Of a stretch of DNA of 64,000 nucleotides, positions 35,558-45,532 are shown piece by piece. Source of the DNA: JAQUTK01 sp963677415. GTDB lineage: Bacteria; Bacteroidota; Bacteroidia; Bacteroidales; JAQUTK01. The notes under the pieces are model-generated. The model saw only the letters and a program-made list of their open reading frames with translations, did no database searches and was not told the DNA's origin. A program made the translations under genes and the position numbers. Position 1 is the first letter of the stretch. Every line of letters begins with the position of its first letter. The DNA is taken from positions 20,744 through 84,743 of the forward strand of contig CAXXFJ010000016.1 of the NCBI GenBank assembly GCA_963677415.2. Direction: 5' to 3'.

Positions 35558-37228
35558 ATGATTAAAGAGAATTTCATCAAACTGTATGAGCAAAGTTTTA
35601 TTCAGCATTGGGATATGTCAGCTTTGACAGATTACGGTGAGAAAGAAACATTAACCTACGGGCAAGTTGCAAAAAGAATAGCTAGGATTCATTTATTATT
35701 TCAATATTGCAAGATTCGACGGGGAGACAAAATTGCACTTATCGGTAAGAATAATTCAAATTGGTGCGTGGCCTATTTAGCATCTATTACTTACGGTAGT
35801 ATTATCGTACCAATCCTTCAAGATTTCAATTCCAACGATGTACATCACATCATCAACCATTCAGAATCGGTATTTCTCTTTACAAGCGATAATATTTGGG
35901 AGAGCCTGGAAGAGGATAAGATGATTGGAGTTCGTGCCGTTTTATCACTTAACGATTTCCGGGTGTTGCATCAACGTGATGGGGAGACTGTCCAGAAGTT
36001 TGTTAAAGTTATGGATGAAGAGTTTTTAGCAAAGTATCCTCAGGGTTTCTCTAAAGAAGATATTAAATATACCGACCTGTCTAATGATAAAGTGATGCTT
36101 ATCAACTACACATCGGGTACAACGGGATTTAGTAAAGGCGTGATGCTGACTGGTAATAATATGGCAGGTAATATCACTTTTGCTTTGAAAACAAAATTGC
36201 TGACAGAGAGGTCACGTATTCTTTCGTTTTTGCCTTTAGCTCATGCCTATGGTTGTACTTTTGATTTTCTGACTGCATTGGCTGCCGGTTCGCATACAAC
36301 ATTGCTTGGAAAGGTTCCTGCTCCTAAGATTTTGTTGAAAGCATTTGAGGAAGTGAAACCTACATTGATTTTTACAGTTCCACTTGTTATTGAGAAAATA
36401 TACAGGAAACAGATTCTTCCAATCATCACAAAGCGGACAATGAAGTATGCTTTGAGTATTCCCTTATTGGATGTTCAGATTTATGCGCAGGTACGTAAAA
36501 AACTTGTGGATGCTATGGGAGGCCATTTCTCTCAGGTTGTCATTGGAGGTGCTGCTCTGAATCCTGAAGTGGAAGATTTTCTTTATAAAATAAAGTTTCC
36601 ATTCAGTGTTGGCTACGGAATGACAGAGTGTGCTCCGCTTATCAGTTATACTCTTTGGGAAGAGTTTGTTCCCGGTTCTTGCGGACGAATTCTTCCTGGC
36701 ATGCAAGTTCGTGTTGATTCACAAGATCCTGAAAATAAAGTCGGAGAAATACAAGTCATCGGAGAGAATGTGATGGTAGGTTATTACAAAAACGAAGAAG
36801 CAACAAAAGATGCATTTACTCCCGATGGCTGGCTCCGAACAGGTGATCTTGGCACAGTAACTCCTGATGGAACAATATCAATTCGTGGACGTAGTAAGAG
36901 CATGATACTTACTGCTAGCGGACAAAATATTTACCCTGAAGAGATCGAAAGTAAGCTAAATAATCTTCCATTTGTAATGGAAAGCCTTGTCATTGAGAAA
37001 GACGGGAAGCTTATCGCTCTTGTGTATCCTGACTATGAAGCGGTAGATAATATGGAAGCTGATCATAACAGTTTGAATATAATAATGGAAGAGAATCGCA
37101 AGGGTTTAAATAAGTCGCTTGCTGCTTATGAGAATATCTCAGAAATTAAATTGTTCCCTACAGAATTCGAGAAAACTCCTAAGAAAAGTATTAAGCGTTA
37201 TCTTTACATGAATTTGTCTATCATATAA
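35558..37228 (+). CDS. AMP-forming long-chain fatty acid-CoA ligase family protein
   Basis: Adenylate-forming enzyme that activates a carboxylic acid with ATP, then usually forms its CoA thioester. The P-loop motif LINYTSGTTGFSKGVMLTG is near residue 183, SVGYGMTECAPLISY near 348, GWLRTGDLGTV near 425, and the C-terminal catalytic lysine region EKTPKKSIKRYLY is at the end. At 556 residues it matches the FadD/FAA1-like group. ATG 35558 (MIKENFIKLYEQ) is supported by the promoter position. Confidence 0.85.
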   Translation: MIKENFIKLYEQSFIQHWDMSALTDYGEKETLTYGQVAKRIARIHLLFQYCKIRRGDKIALIGKNNSNWCVAYLASITYGSIIVPILQDFNSNDVHHIINHSESVFLFTSDNIWESLEEDKMIGVRAVLSLNDFRVLHQRDGETVQKFVKVMDEEFLAKYPQGFSKEDIKYTDLSNDKVMLINYTSGTTGFSKGVMLTGNNMAGNITFALKTKLLTERSRILSFLPLAHAYGCTFDFLTALAAGSHTTLLGKVPAPKILLKAFEEVKPTLIFTVPLVIEKIYRKQILPIITKRTMKYALSIPLLDVQIYAQVRKKLVDAMGGHFSQVVIGGAALNPEVEDFLYKIKFPFSVGYGMTECAPLISYTLWEEFVPGSCGRILPGMQVRVDSQDPENKVGEIQVIGENVMVGYYKNEEATKDAFTPDGWLRTGDLGTVTPDGTISIRGRSKSMILTASGQNIYPEEIESKLNNLPFVMESLVIEKDGKLIALVYPDYEAVDNMEADHNSLNIIMEENRKGLNKSLAAYENISEIKLFPTEFEKTPKKSIKRYLYMNLSII

Positions 37229-37308
37229 CAATTTTTATTAATCCCTAATAGCCTGATAATAAGCATATTTGAAAAAATAGAAATAATATCGAAAAAAAAA
37301 ACTAAACG

Positions 37309-37343
37309 TGTTGTACAACATATTGAAAAACTACTTACCTTTG
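37309..37343 (+). promoter_or_regulatory. promoter of the small lipoprotein with overlapping palindrome
   Basis: TACCTTTG at 37336-37343 is a full -7 box. The -33 region is occupied by a perfect 12-base palindrome TGTTGTACAACA (37309-37320), a plausible operator. A related TTGTACAA sits at 19722-19729. Confidence 0.5.
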
Positions 37344-37386
37344 CAGCGTAATAATAGTATTACATTTTAATAAGGAAGGAAAAACG

Positions 37387-37581
37387 ATGAAAAAGTTAGT
37401 CTTGTTTTTTGCTGTTGCAGCAATGGTTTCTTTTGTAGCATGTACTGGTAGTAAAACTGAAGGAACAGAAGGAAAAGATTCAGTAGCTGTTACTGAAGTT
37501 GCGGCTCCTGCTGTTGATTCACTTTCAGCTGATTCTGCAAAAGTTGATTCAGTGAAGGCTGATTCTGCTGTTGTAAAGTAA
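37387..37581 (+). CDS. small Ala/Ser/Asp-rich lipoprotein
   Basis: A 64-residue lipoprotein. The signal peptide MKKLVLFFAVAAMVSFVACT has lipobox FVAC (Cys about 19). The mature part is a low-complexity acidic stretch with the repeated pattern DS-x2-ADSA-x-VDS-x2-ADSA. It has an upstream promoter, a good Shine-Dalgarno-like AAGGAAGG and its own terminators, so it is a genuine and probably well-expressed gene. Function unknown; similar short lipoproteins are common in Bacteroides. Confidence 0.75.
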   Translation: MKKLVLFFAVAAMVSFVACTGSKTEGTEGKDSVAVTEVAAPAVDSLSADSAKVDSVKADSAVVK

Positions 37582-37596
37582 TTCAACCAGCGCAAG

Positions 37597-37616
37597 AAAG
37601 CGGCTATAGTCGCTTT
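37597..37616 (+). repeat. hairpin just downstream of the small lipoprotein gene
   Basis: An 8-bp stem (AAAGCGGC against GTCGCTTT, one G-T pair) with a TATA loop and a short T-rich tail, 16 bases after the stop; it may be a weak first terminator. Confidence 0.5.
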
Positions 37617-37629
37617 GTTTAAGAAAAAC

Positions 37630-37660
37630 AAAGGGTTGTCTTGTATAAGATGACCCTTTT
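37630..37660 (+). terminator. terminator of the small lipoprotein gene
   Basis: A 13-bp stem with two G-T pairs (AAAGGGTTGTCTT against AAGATGACCCTTT), loop GTAT, ending in TTTT. Confidence 0.75.
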
Positions 37661-37739
37661 GCATTTCTATAAAAGTCATTATTCAAGCCTATACAAATAT
37701 CAATGAGTCTCTTTTATTGTTTATGTCCGTGATTACTAT

Positions 37740-37747
37740 TACCTTTG
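37740..37747 (+). promoter_or_regulatory. -7 box of the DUF4924 gene
   Basis: TACCTTTG, a full match, with a partial -33 element (ATTG at 37716-37719, 20-base spacer). It favours ATG 37780 over 37717. Confidence 0.55.
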
Positions 37748-37779
37748 CACTCCATTTTATACATAGCAGAAATTTACTC

Positions 37780-38325
37780 ATGTTTATTGCAATCCAGAAG
37801 AAGAAAGAGAATATAGCAGAATATCTGTTATACATGTGGCAGATTGAAGACTTGATTCGAGCCAATAATCTTAATATGGAGGCAATACAAACAAGTATCA
37901 TAGATAAATATGAATGTTTGACTGAGGAAAAGAAACGTTTGACAGATTGGTATGAGAGCCTGATTGATATGATGGTGATGGAGAATAAGCAAAATGATGG
38001 TCATATCCAACTGATTCAGAATGTTATAATTGATCTGACCGATTTACATCTCAGACTTCTTAAGTCTCCTAAAGATGCTTCTTATGCTGCAGAATATTAT
38101 AAGACACTACCTTATATAGTTGAATTAAGGAGTAAGAATAATCATCCTGAGATGCCGGAAGTAGAAACTTGTTTTACAGCACTGTATGGCTTTATGCTTT
38201 TGAAATTGCAGCAACGTGAAGTAACTGAGGTGACAATTGCCGCAATAAAAAGAATTACCAGTTTTATCTCATTACTGGCATGCTATTACAATAAGGATCG
38301 GAATGGAGATCTGGAATTAGACTAA
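37780..38325 (+). CDS. DUF4924 family protein
   Basis: A 181-residue, mostly helical cytoplasmic protein. The opening MFIAIQKKKENIAEYLLYMWQIEDLIRA is shared with Bacteroidetes proteins of the DUF4924 family (function unknown). No signal or membrane segment is seen from this start. The start is decided by the -7 box at 37740-37747. It lies 19 bases upstream of prfC and is probably co-transcribed with it, which is the only hint to its role. Confidence 0.7.
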   Translation: MFIAIQKKKENIAEYLLYMWQIEDLIRANNLNMEAIQTSIIDKYECLTEEKKRLTDWYESLIDMMVMENKQNDGHIQLIQNVIIDLTDLHLRLLKSPKDASYAAEYYKTLPYIVELRSKNNHPEMPEVETCFTALYGFMLLKLQQREVTEVTIAAIKRITSFISLLACYYNKDRNGDLELD

Positions 38326-38344
38326 AATTGTACGATATAGATAT

Positions 38345-39925
38345 ATGAGTGAATTAACAGACGAGATTCTGAGAAGGAGAACTTTTGCGATTATCAGTCA
38401 TCCGGATGCAGGTAAGACTACCCTGACAGAGAAACTATTGCTTTTTGGTGGAGCAATACATATAGCAGGAGCAGTCAAATCAAATAAAATAAGAAAGACT
38501 GCTACGTCCGACTGGATGGAGATTGAAAAACAAAGAGGGATCTCTGTCGCTACTTCTGTCATGGGGTTTGATTATGATGATTATAAAGTCAACATATTGG
38601 ATACTCCCGGTCACCAGGACTTTGCGGAAGATACTTTTAGGACACTCACTGCGGTTGATAGTGTAATTATTGTTATCGATTGCGCAAAAGGAGTAGAAAC
38701 TCAGACCCGCAAATTGATGGAAGTGTGTCGTATGCGAAAGACTCCGGTGATTGTCTTTGTCAATAAAATGGATCGTGAAGGAAAAGATCCCTTTGATTTA
38801 CTTGATGAAGTGGAGAAGGAACTGGATATAAAAGTGCTCCCATTAAGCTGGCCGATAGACATCGGTCAACGTTTCAAAGGGGTATATAATATATTTCAGC
38901 AGAAGTTAGATCTCTATTTACCAAGCAAACAAGTGGTAACTGAGTCCTTCCCAATTAAAGATGTGCATGATCCTGAGTTGGAGAAGCATATTGGTTCTGA
39001 AAGAACAAAGAAATTGAGAGCTGATCTTGAATTGATTGAAGGTGTATATCCGGAGTTTGATAAAGAGGAATATCTCTCAGGCTCTATTGCACCGGTTTTC
39101 TTTGGTTCGGCACTGAATAATTTTGGGGTGAAGGAACTGCTTGACTGTTTTGTGCAGATAGCTCCATCGCCACGTCCGGTGCAAACCGAGGAGCGCTTAG
39201 TGAGTCCGGAGGAGGAGACTTTTTCTGGGTTTATCTTTAAGATTCATGCTAACATGGATCCGAATCACAGAAGTTGTATAGCATTCGTCAAGATATGCTC
39301 TGGTAAGTTTGAACGAAACGTAGGTTACAAACATATACGTCTTGGAAAAGTGTTGAAATTCTTTAGCCCAACTGCTTTTATGGCTCAAAAGAAATCTGTT
39401 GTGGATGAGGCATGGCCGGGTGATATCATAGGTTTACCTGATACCGGAAACTTTAAAATTGGAGATAGCCTTTCTTCAGGAGAGAATCTCCATTTCAAGG
39501 GTCTTCCAAGCTTCTCGCCTGAGATGTTCAAGTATATTGAAAATGATGATCCAATGAAGTCCAAACAGCTCAATAAGGGTATTGAACAATTGATGGATGA
39601 AGGTGTCGCGCAGCTTTTTGTAAGTCAGTACAATGGACGTAAGATTGTAGGCACTGTTGGACAACTTCAGTTTGAGGTCATTCAATATCGCTTGCTCAAC
39701 GAGTATGGTGCACAATGTCGTTGGGAATCAATAAGCCTTTATAAAGCTTGTTGGATTGAAAGTGATCATGCAGATGAGCTGGAAAATTTCAAGAAAAGAA
39801 AGTATCAGTATATGTCTAAAGATCGCGATAATAGAGATGTATTTATGGCTGACTCCCGCTATGTGTTGCAAATGGCTCAACAGGACTTTCCTAAGATCCG
39901 GTTCCATTTTACTTCAGAGTTCTGA
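38345..39925 (+). CDS. prfC: peptide chain release factor 3
   Basis: GTPase that removes RF1/RF2 from the ribosome after termination. G1 is SHPDAGKTTLTE near residue 18, the switch I region is KQRGISVATSVM, G3 is DTPGHQDFAEDT near 88, and G4 is NKMDREG near 142. The RF3-specific domain II (GFIFKIHANMDPNHRSCIAFVKICSG, cited in part) and a C-terminal domain ending HFTSEF follow. The 526-residue length is standard. Confidence 0.95.
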   Translation: MSELTDEILRRRTFAIISHPDAGKTTLTEKLLLFGGAIHIAGAVKSNKIRKTATSDWMEIEKQRGISVATSVMGFDYDDYKVNILDTPGHQDFAEDTFRTLTAVDSVIIVIDCAKGVETQTRKLMEVCRMRKTPVIVFVNKMDREGKDPFDLLDEVEKELDIKVLPLSWPIDIGQRFKGVYNIFQQKLDLYLPSKQVVTESFPIKDVHDPELEKHIGSERTKKLRADLELIEGVYPEFDKEEYLSGSIAPVFFGSALNNFGVKELLDCFVQIAPSPRPVQTEERLVSPEEETFSGFIFKIHANMDPNHRSCIAFVKICSGKFERNVGYKHIRLGKVLKFFSPTAFMAQKKSVVDEAWPGDIIGLPDTGNFKIGDSLSSGENLHFKGLPSFSPEMFKYIENDDPMKSKQLNKGIEQLMDEGVAQLFVSQYNGRKIVGTVGQLQFEVIQYRLLNEYGAQCRWESISLYKACWIESDHADELENFKKRKYQYMSKDRDNRDVFMADSRYVLQMAQQDFPKIRFHFTSEF

Positions 39926-39971
39926 TATACCAGCAACCCCGGATTATTTCTTCCAGCAGATCTTTTGATAT

Positions 39972-40010
39972 ACAGAAGAGGCGACCTCGCATTGAGATCG
40001 CCTCTTCTGT
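39972..40010. terminator. terminator between prfC and proS
   Basis: A 16-bp stem with one A-C mismatch (left arm ACAGAAGAGGCGACCTC) and a five-base loop, between convergent genes. Confidence 0.75.
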
Positions 40011-40028
40011 TAGTGGAAAAGATGTTGA

Positions 40029-41513
<1,485 letters not shown>

Positions 41514-41554
41514 ATAGATTTTCTTTTAATAGTCTGTTCTTTTGAATAAGGCTA

Positions 41555-41562
41555 CAAAGTTA
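41555..41562 (-). promoter_or_regulatory. -7 box of proS
   Basis: Reads TAACTTTG on the minus strand, about 42 bases upstream of the ATG and just beyond the ompA terminator. Confidence 0.5.
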
Positions 41563-41570
41563 GAAAAAAA

Positions 41571-41601
41571 AAAGTCCGGATAGGTTATCTATCCGGACTT
41601 T
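41571..41601 (-). terminator. terminator of the OmpA-like gene
   Basis: A perfect 13-bp stem (AAAGTCCGGATAG and complement), five-base loop, and on the minus strand a tail of about ten T. Confidence 0.9.
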
Positions 41602-41618
41602 CTCTATGGAATGGCTAA

Positions 41619-42314
41619 TTAGTTGCTTGATGCAGCCTTCTCAGCGTCTTTGATCATAGTCTCATTAGCAGTGATATACACTTCTACGCGACGGTTTTGA
41701 GCACGTCCGGCAGCAGTTGCATTGTCAGCAACAGGTTCGGTATAGCTCTTCCCTTCAGTTGTCATACGGCTACCTGCTATGCCATTTCCTGAAAGAAATG
41801 ATTTAACAGCATCAGCACGGGCTGCAGACAGCTTTTCATTTATTGCTGCAGATCCGGTATTGTCAGTATGGCCATAGATTGTGACATCAGTTTCTGGATT
41901 GTTCTTTAAAGAAGTAGCAAATTCAGTTAAAGCTGCTTTTGAACCAGTGCTTAGAACACTCTTGCCTGTTTGAAACAAAATTCCTTCTGCGAAGGTTACT
42001 TTAATAGCCTGAAGATTGTTAGCATCTGTTACTGTCTCGACTTTAGCTCCTTCGAGAGCTGCCAGTTCAGCTTTTTGTTTGTCCATCTTTTTCCCAATAA
42101 GGATACCGGCAGTAGTACCCACAGCCGCACCAACTGCTGCACCTATGACAGTACTTTTTGTGCTGTTGCCAAATACCTTGCCTATGCCTGCACCTAGTGC
42201 TGCGCCTGCGCCACCACCAATCAGCCCGCCTTTGGCAGTATTATTCATATTACATCCTGACAAAAGAATACTCAAACTCAGGACAGAAACAGAAAGCAAT
42301 TGAATCTTTCTCAT
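41619..42314 (-). CDS. OmpA-family lipoprotein with glycine-zipper segment
   Basis: A 231-residue outer-membrane lipoprotein. The signal ends at lipobox LSGC (Cys about 21). Then comes a Gly/Ala-rich glycine-zipper hydrophobic stretch (GGLIGGGAGAALGAGIGK and GAAVGAAVGTTAGILIG, about 30-75). The C-terminal OmpA domain includes VTIYGHTDNTGSAAINEKLS and AQNRRVEVYI, which bind peptidoglycan. The architecture matches the YiaD-like group. An in-frame ATG two codons upstream (42320) is an alternative start. It is flanked by its own promoter and terminator. Confidence 0.88.
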   Translation of the reverse strand: MRKIQLLSVSVLSLSILLSGCNMNNTAKGGLIGGGAGAALGAGIGKVFGNSTKSTVIGAAVGAAVGTTAGILIGKKMDKQKAELAALEGAKVETVTDANNLQAIKVTFAEGILFQTGKSVLSTGSKAALTEFATSLKNNPETDVTIYGHTDNTGSAAINEKLSAARADAVKSFLSGNGIAGSRMTTEGKSYTEPVADNATAAGRAQNRRVEVYITANETMIKDAEKAASSN

Positions 42315-42346
42315 AATCATTCGTTATTTAGTTTATAATTCGAGTA

Positions 42347-42354
42347 CAAAGATA
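42347..42354 (-). promoter_or_regulatory. -7 box of the OmpA-like gene
   Basis: Reads TATCTTTG on the minus strand, about 33 bases upstream of the ATG. Confidence 0.5.
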
Positions 42355-42387
42355 TAATAATTTTACGGAAATCTTTCTGATAATATC

Positions 42388-44025
42388 TTAGAATTTTACA
42401 CCTAGAGTAATCATCAGGCTATTTGTGTGGTCTTTGACTTTTGCTGGCTGATTAGCATTTAAGTTAGTACCAACTAAAGAGTCGTCAAGAGTCAATCCAT
42501 AGGGAGTAACAGTTGATGAAGTCGGGTTGCTGTAAAGGCTGGGATTATCTTTTACAGTAAAAAAGGAAGAGAAGTCATATACCTTCAAGTTCTGAACTTT
42601 ATAGATATATGCCACATCAAGGAAGAATTCCTGGAAACGGAATCCTACACCAAGGGTGTAATAATCTTTTCCATCATCAAAATAGTAATGTGGCAGAGTA
42701 CCACTAGTTGGTACTTCATAATTCCCATCTTTTATGCTGGTATTGATGCAGGAAGACGTTGTTGCCCATCCGGCCCGTAAACTAACGGCAGGATCAACTT
42801 TGACTTCTCCACCAACACGGAATGTGTGTGCTCCCTTGAAATCAGTCTTGATATAGTCATTATCTGTATCAAAGGAGGCATTATAATCATTAGCATCCAG
42901 CTTCATCGATCCGTAGTCAGAGTAATCGTAGTCCAGACTTAGGATAGCATTGTTGTCAATAATGACAGCATAACTCAACAGCAGTTTACCGGGGGTTTGC
43001 AATTTATAATCATAAACACCTTCATCAGTTGCATCCGAATAAGCACTGGGCAGAGTGACGATGTCAGAGGAAGCGGAAGCATAATAGTAATCACTCAGAT
43101 TATAGAAAGTAGGAGTATGATAAGCGATACCAAGTCGCATAAAAGAGAGTGGGCGGAAAAGAAGTCCCAGCTTCAGATTCCATCCGGTACCGGTTGTCTC
43201 CAGAAAATTACCAAGTTCAAGGTAGCTGGCGCTAGAGGTGGAGCTTTCACTATAAAGCGTACTGGAGCTGTATTTCAAGTCCTGTATTCCTACTGTTAAC
43301 CCAGCGTAAACGATATTATTAATATTACCAGCTACAGAAAGTGCATATTCATCAATCCAGCCCTTTTCTTCCATATTTAGTCTGGTGTTTACTAACTCTC
43401 CACCATTAAGTGAACTCTGATAGAAATTATTGAATAAGTTATCTTCGCTGATCATTCCGGAACCGTATCCCAAAGCACTCATCCAGTTGGATCCATTGGT
43501 ATAGGCATCTGTGGCATCCAGATTGTTTACATTTGCACCATCCCAATTATTAGTTGAGTTTGTTTTGTAAGCAACATAATCGGAGATAGATGTTGCTTGG
43601 TTGAATCCTCTGGAAGTTGTGTTTCGATCAAAGTTAGCAAGTTTGTTCAGCGCAAATCCAAAATTCAGGTTCAAGAGTCCGGAGGAGTTTCCGGTAAAGA
43701 AAGAACCGACAAAACCAAGATTCTGTAATACAGCACTCACTTTACTGTTATCGGTAGAGTATCCACCTTTCGTTGCTTGTGTTGTGTTGTATCTTAGCAT
43801 CGGAGAAATTACAAATTCCGAAGTGCGGTAAATGCCGAGACCTCCCGGATTGGTACTCATGGAAGATATATCGCCCCCTAATGCTCCGAAAGCACCACCC
43901 ATACTCATAGAACGGGCTGTACCGGTTAATTCTGTTGTACTATATTTATATGCGTCCATCTCTCCTTGCGAAAAGCTATAAAAGCTGATAGAGAGAAGAC
44001 AGGATAAAGCAATAATTTTTTTCAT
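42388..44025 (-). CDS. FadL/OMPP1-like outer-membrane beta-barrel protein
   Basis: A 545-residue exported protein with signal peptide MKKIIALSCLLSISFYSFSQ. The N-terminal block GTARSMSMGGAFGALGGDISSMSTNPGGLGIYR (about 35-68, quoted in parts of its pattern) is the FadL/TodX-type plug and hatch region. Repeated aromatic-ended strands and a C-terminal Phe (LMITLGVKF) indicate an outer-membrane barrel. Family members move hydrophobic compounds; the substrate is unknown. It starts 27 bases after the frameshifted Ser/Arg-rich gene on the same strand with no terminator between, so they probably share a transcript. Confidence 0.8.
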   Translation of the reverse strand: MKKIIALSCLLSISFYSFSQGEMDAYKYSTTELTGTARSMSMGGAFGALGGDISSMSTNPGGLGIYRTSEFVISPMLRYNTTQATKGGYSTDNSKVSAVLQNLGFVGSFFTGNSSGLLNLNFGFALNKLANFDRNTTSRGFNQATSISDYVAYKTNSTNNWDGANVNNLDATDAYTNGSNWMSALGYGSGMISEDNLFNNFYQSSLNGGELVNTRLNMEEKGWIDEYALSVAGNINNIVYAGLTVGIQDLKYSSSTLYSESSTSSASYLELGNFLETTGTGWNLKLGLLFRPLSFMRLGIAYHTPTFYNLSDYYYASASSDIVTLPSAYSDATDEGVYDYKLQTPGKLLLSYAVIIDNNAILSLDYDYSDYGSMKLDANDYNASFDTDNDYIKTDFKGAHTFRVGGEVKVDPAVSLRAGWATTSSCINTSIKDGNYEVPTSGTLPHYYFDDGKDYYTLGVGFRFQEFFLDVAYIYKVQNLKVYDFSSFFTVKDNPSLYSNPTSSTVTPYGLTLDDSLVGTNLNANQPAKVKDHTNSLMITLGVKF

Positions 44026-44052
44026 GTCTGATATATGTCTATAAGTTCATTG

Positions 44053-45328
44053 TTATCTTCTACCACTTCTGCTGCTTCCACCGCCTCCGCTACTTCCTCC
44101 TCCGCTACTTCTGCTAGGAGAAGAGTATGAACTTGAAGACGTCGAACTGCTTCTGCTTGTTGTAGTAGGCGTTGAATACGAGCTGCTCCTGCTCGAAGTA
44201 GTAGGCGTTGAATACGAGCTGCTCCTGCTTGTTGTAGAAGGTGTAACTACCGAACTTCTTCTGCTGGAAGTAGATGGTGTTACAGTCGAGTTTGTTCGGG
44301 TTGGAGCCGAGCTGCTAGTTGTGGAAGTACTCCTCGATACTGTTCCAATTCTTCCAGAACCAGCCTGACTTGTGCTTTGAACACCTGAAGTGCCCCTTCC
44401 ATTAATAGTATTCCGACTGCTAGCTACACGGGTTGTTCGGGTTGTACTTGTTGTATTGCTTAATACTCTGGCATTCTGACTACCTGATGATGCAGTGCGT
44501 GAGCTTCTTGAAGAAACTTGCGTACCAGATGCTCCTGACCGTGAGTTTTGAGTGGCTAAACTGGACCTGTCACTCGTTCTGCGCGATGTACTTCTGTTTA
44601 ACCCATAAGAGGTAGTCCTTCCTTGAGACGAATAAAGTGGCCGATAACGATCATGCCCACTGTTCCATCCATAGTGATTATAATACGATCCACCATAATA
44701 GGGGCTATAATATCCTCCCCAGCCGTAATCCCATCCATATCCATACCATCCGTAATTATTCCAGTAAGGACTTCCCCCAGCCAAAGGAGAACCCCCATCC
44801 TGGTGAATACCATCCATATGGAGAGTAAAATGGATTATAGTAGTAATTGGGTTCCCAAAAGTAAGAATCAAAGGCACTCCGCGGCTCGTTATATATATAG
44901 GTATTGCCGTTGGTTTGGACAAGTGCAAACTCATTATTACTGTCAAAGACGTACACATTTGTATATTCAGGATCATTAATTCGTTCGCCAAGCTCATCTT
45001 CTTTAAATTGATTGATCCTTGCTTCATACGATTCTTCGTCTTCATAAGCTTGCAAACTATCATATTCAAGCTCGGTATCTGCAGGTTCAGTTACGCGCCG
45101 GTTATACTCATCGACATCTCTTTCTCTAAGAGTTGCTACCCCTGAACCTGACTGGTTATTCATAACCACGTTCTGAGTATTTCTAACTTCCTTATACTCC
45201 TTTACTTTTACTTCCTTTTTGGGAGTATAATACACATCATCTTCAAAGTCACTATTACTTTGAGCAAAGGAATACAATGGCAGAGCCATTAATCCTGTGC
45301 AGAAAATTGCAATTATTCTTGTTTTCAT
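44053..45328 (-). pseudogene. secreted Tyr/Trp- and Ser/Arg-rich protein, frameshifted in a G5 tract
   Basis: Two overlapping frames make one protein. The front (from ATG 45328, MKTRIIAIF, signal peptide to about 22; AGGAGG seven bases upstream) runs to ...PGWGFSFGWGKS and then stops at 44756. The back, in another frame, continues WNNYGWYGYGWDYGW... into a long Ser/Thr/Arg low-complexity tail ending SGGGGSSRSGRR. Removing one G from the five-G tract at 44774-44778 restores a reading GFSFGWGSPYWNNYGWYG of about 424 residues; a second G5 at 44792-44796 is another possible slip point. Cause may be mutation, phase variation or a sequencing error. Function unknown. Confidence 0.65.
44162..44233 (-). 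repeat. two tandem 36-bp repeats in the Ser/Thr tail
   Basis: 44162-44197 and 44198-44233 are nearly identical and encode the 12-residue unit SRSSSYSTPTTS (second with T). In-frame, so copy changes would alter tail length only. Confidence 0.8.
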
Positions 45329-45397
45329 TGCCATTCCTCCTCTTGTTATGTTATTACAATCTATTTCTTCCTTTATCTGTTAGACGTATTTCGAATA

Positions 45398-45405
45398 CAA
45401 ATCTA
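45398..45405 (-). promoter_or_regulatory. -7 box of the frameshifted secreted-protein gene
   Basis: Reads TAGATTTG on the minus strand, about 70 bases upstream of ATG 45328. Confidence 0.45.
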
Positions 45406-45449
45406 TCATAAAACTTACTTAAATAAAGTTTATTGTATAGATTATATAG

Positions 45450-45457
45450 TACTTTTG
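45450..45457 (+). promoter_or_regulatory. -7 box of prmA-SDR-uxuA
   Basis: TACTTTTG, a full match, about 75 bases upstream of the prmA ATG; no good -33 box at ideal distance. Confidence 0.5.
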
Positions 45458-45532
45458 TCTCCATTCCTAAGCAAAGATAGTAGTTTCTAGATAATAAGAT
45501 AGTATTAGTCATATATTTAACCAAAATTCAGA

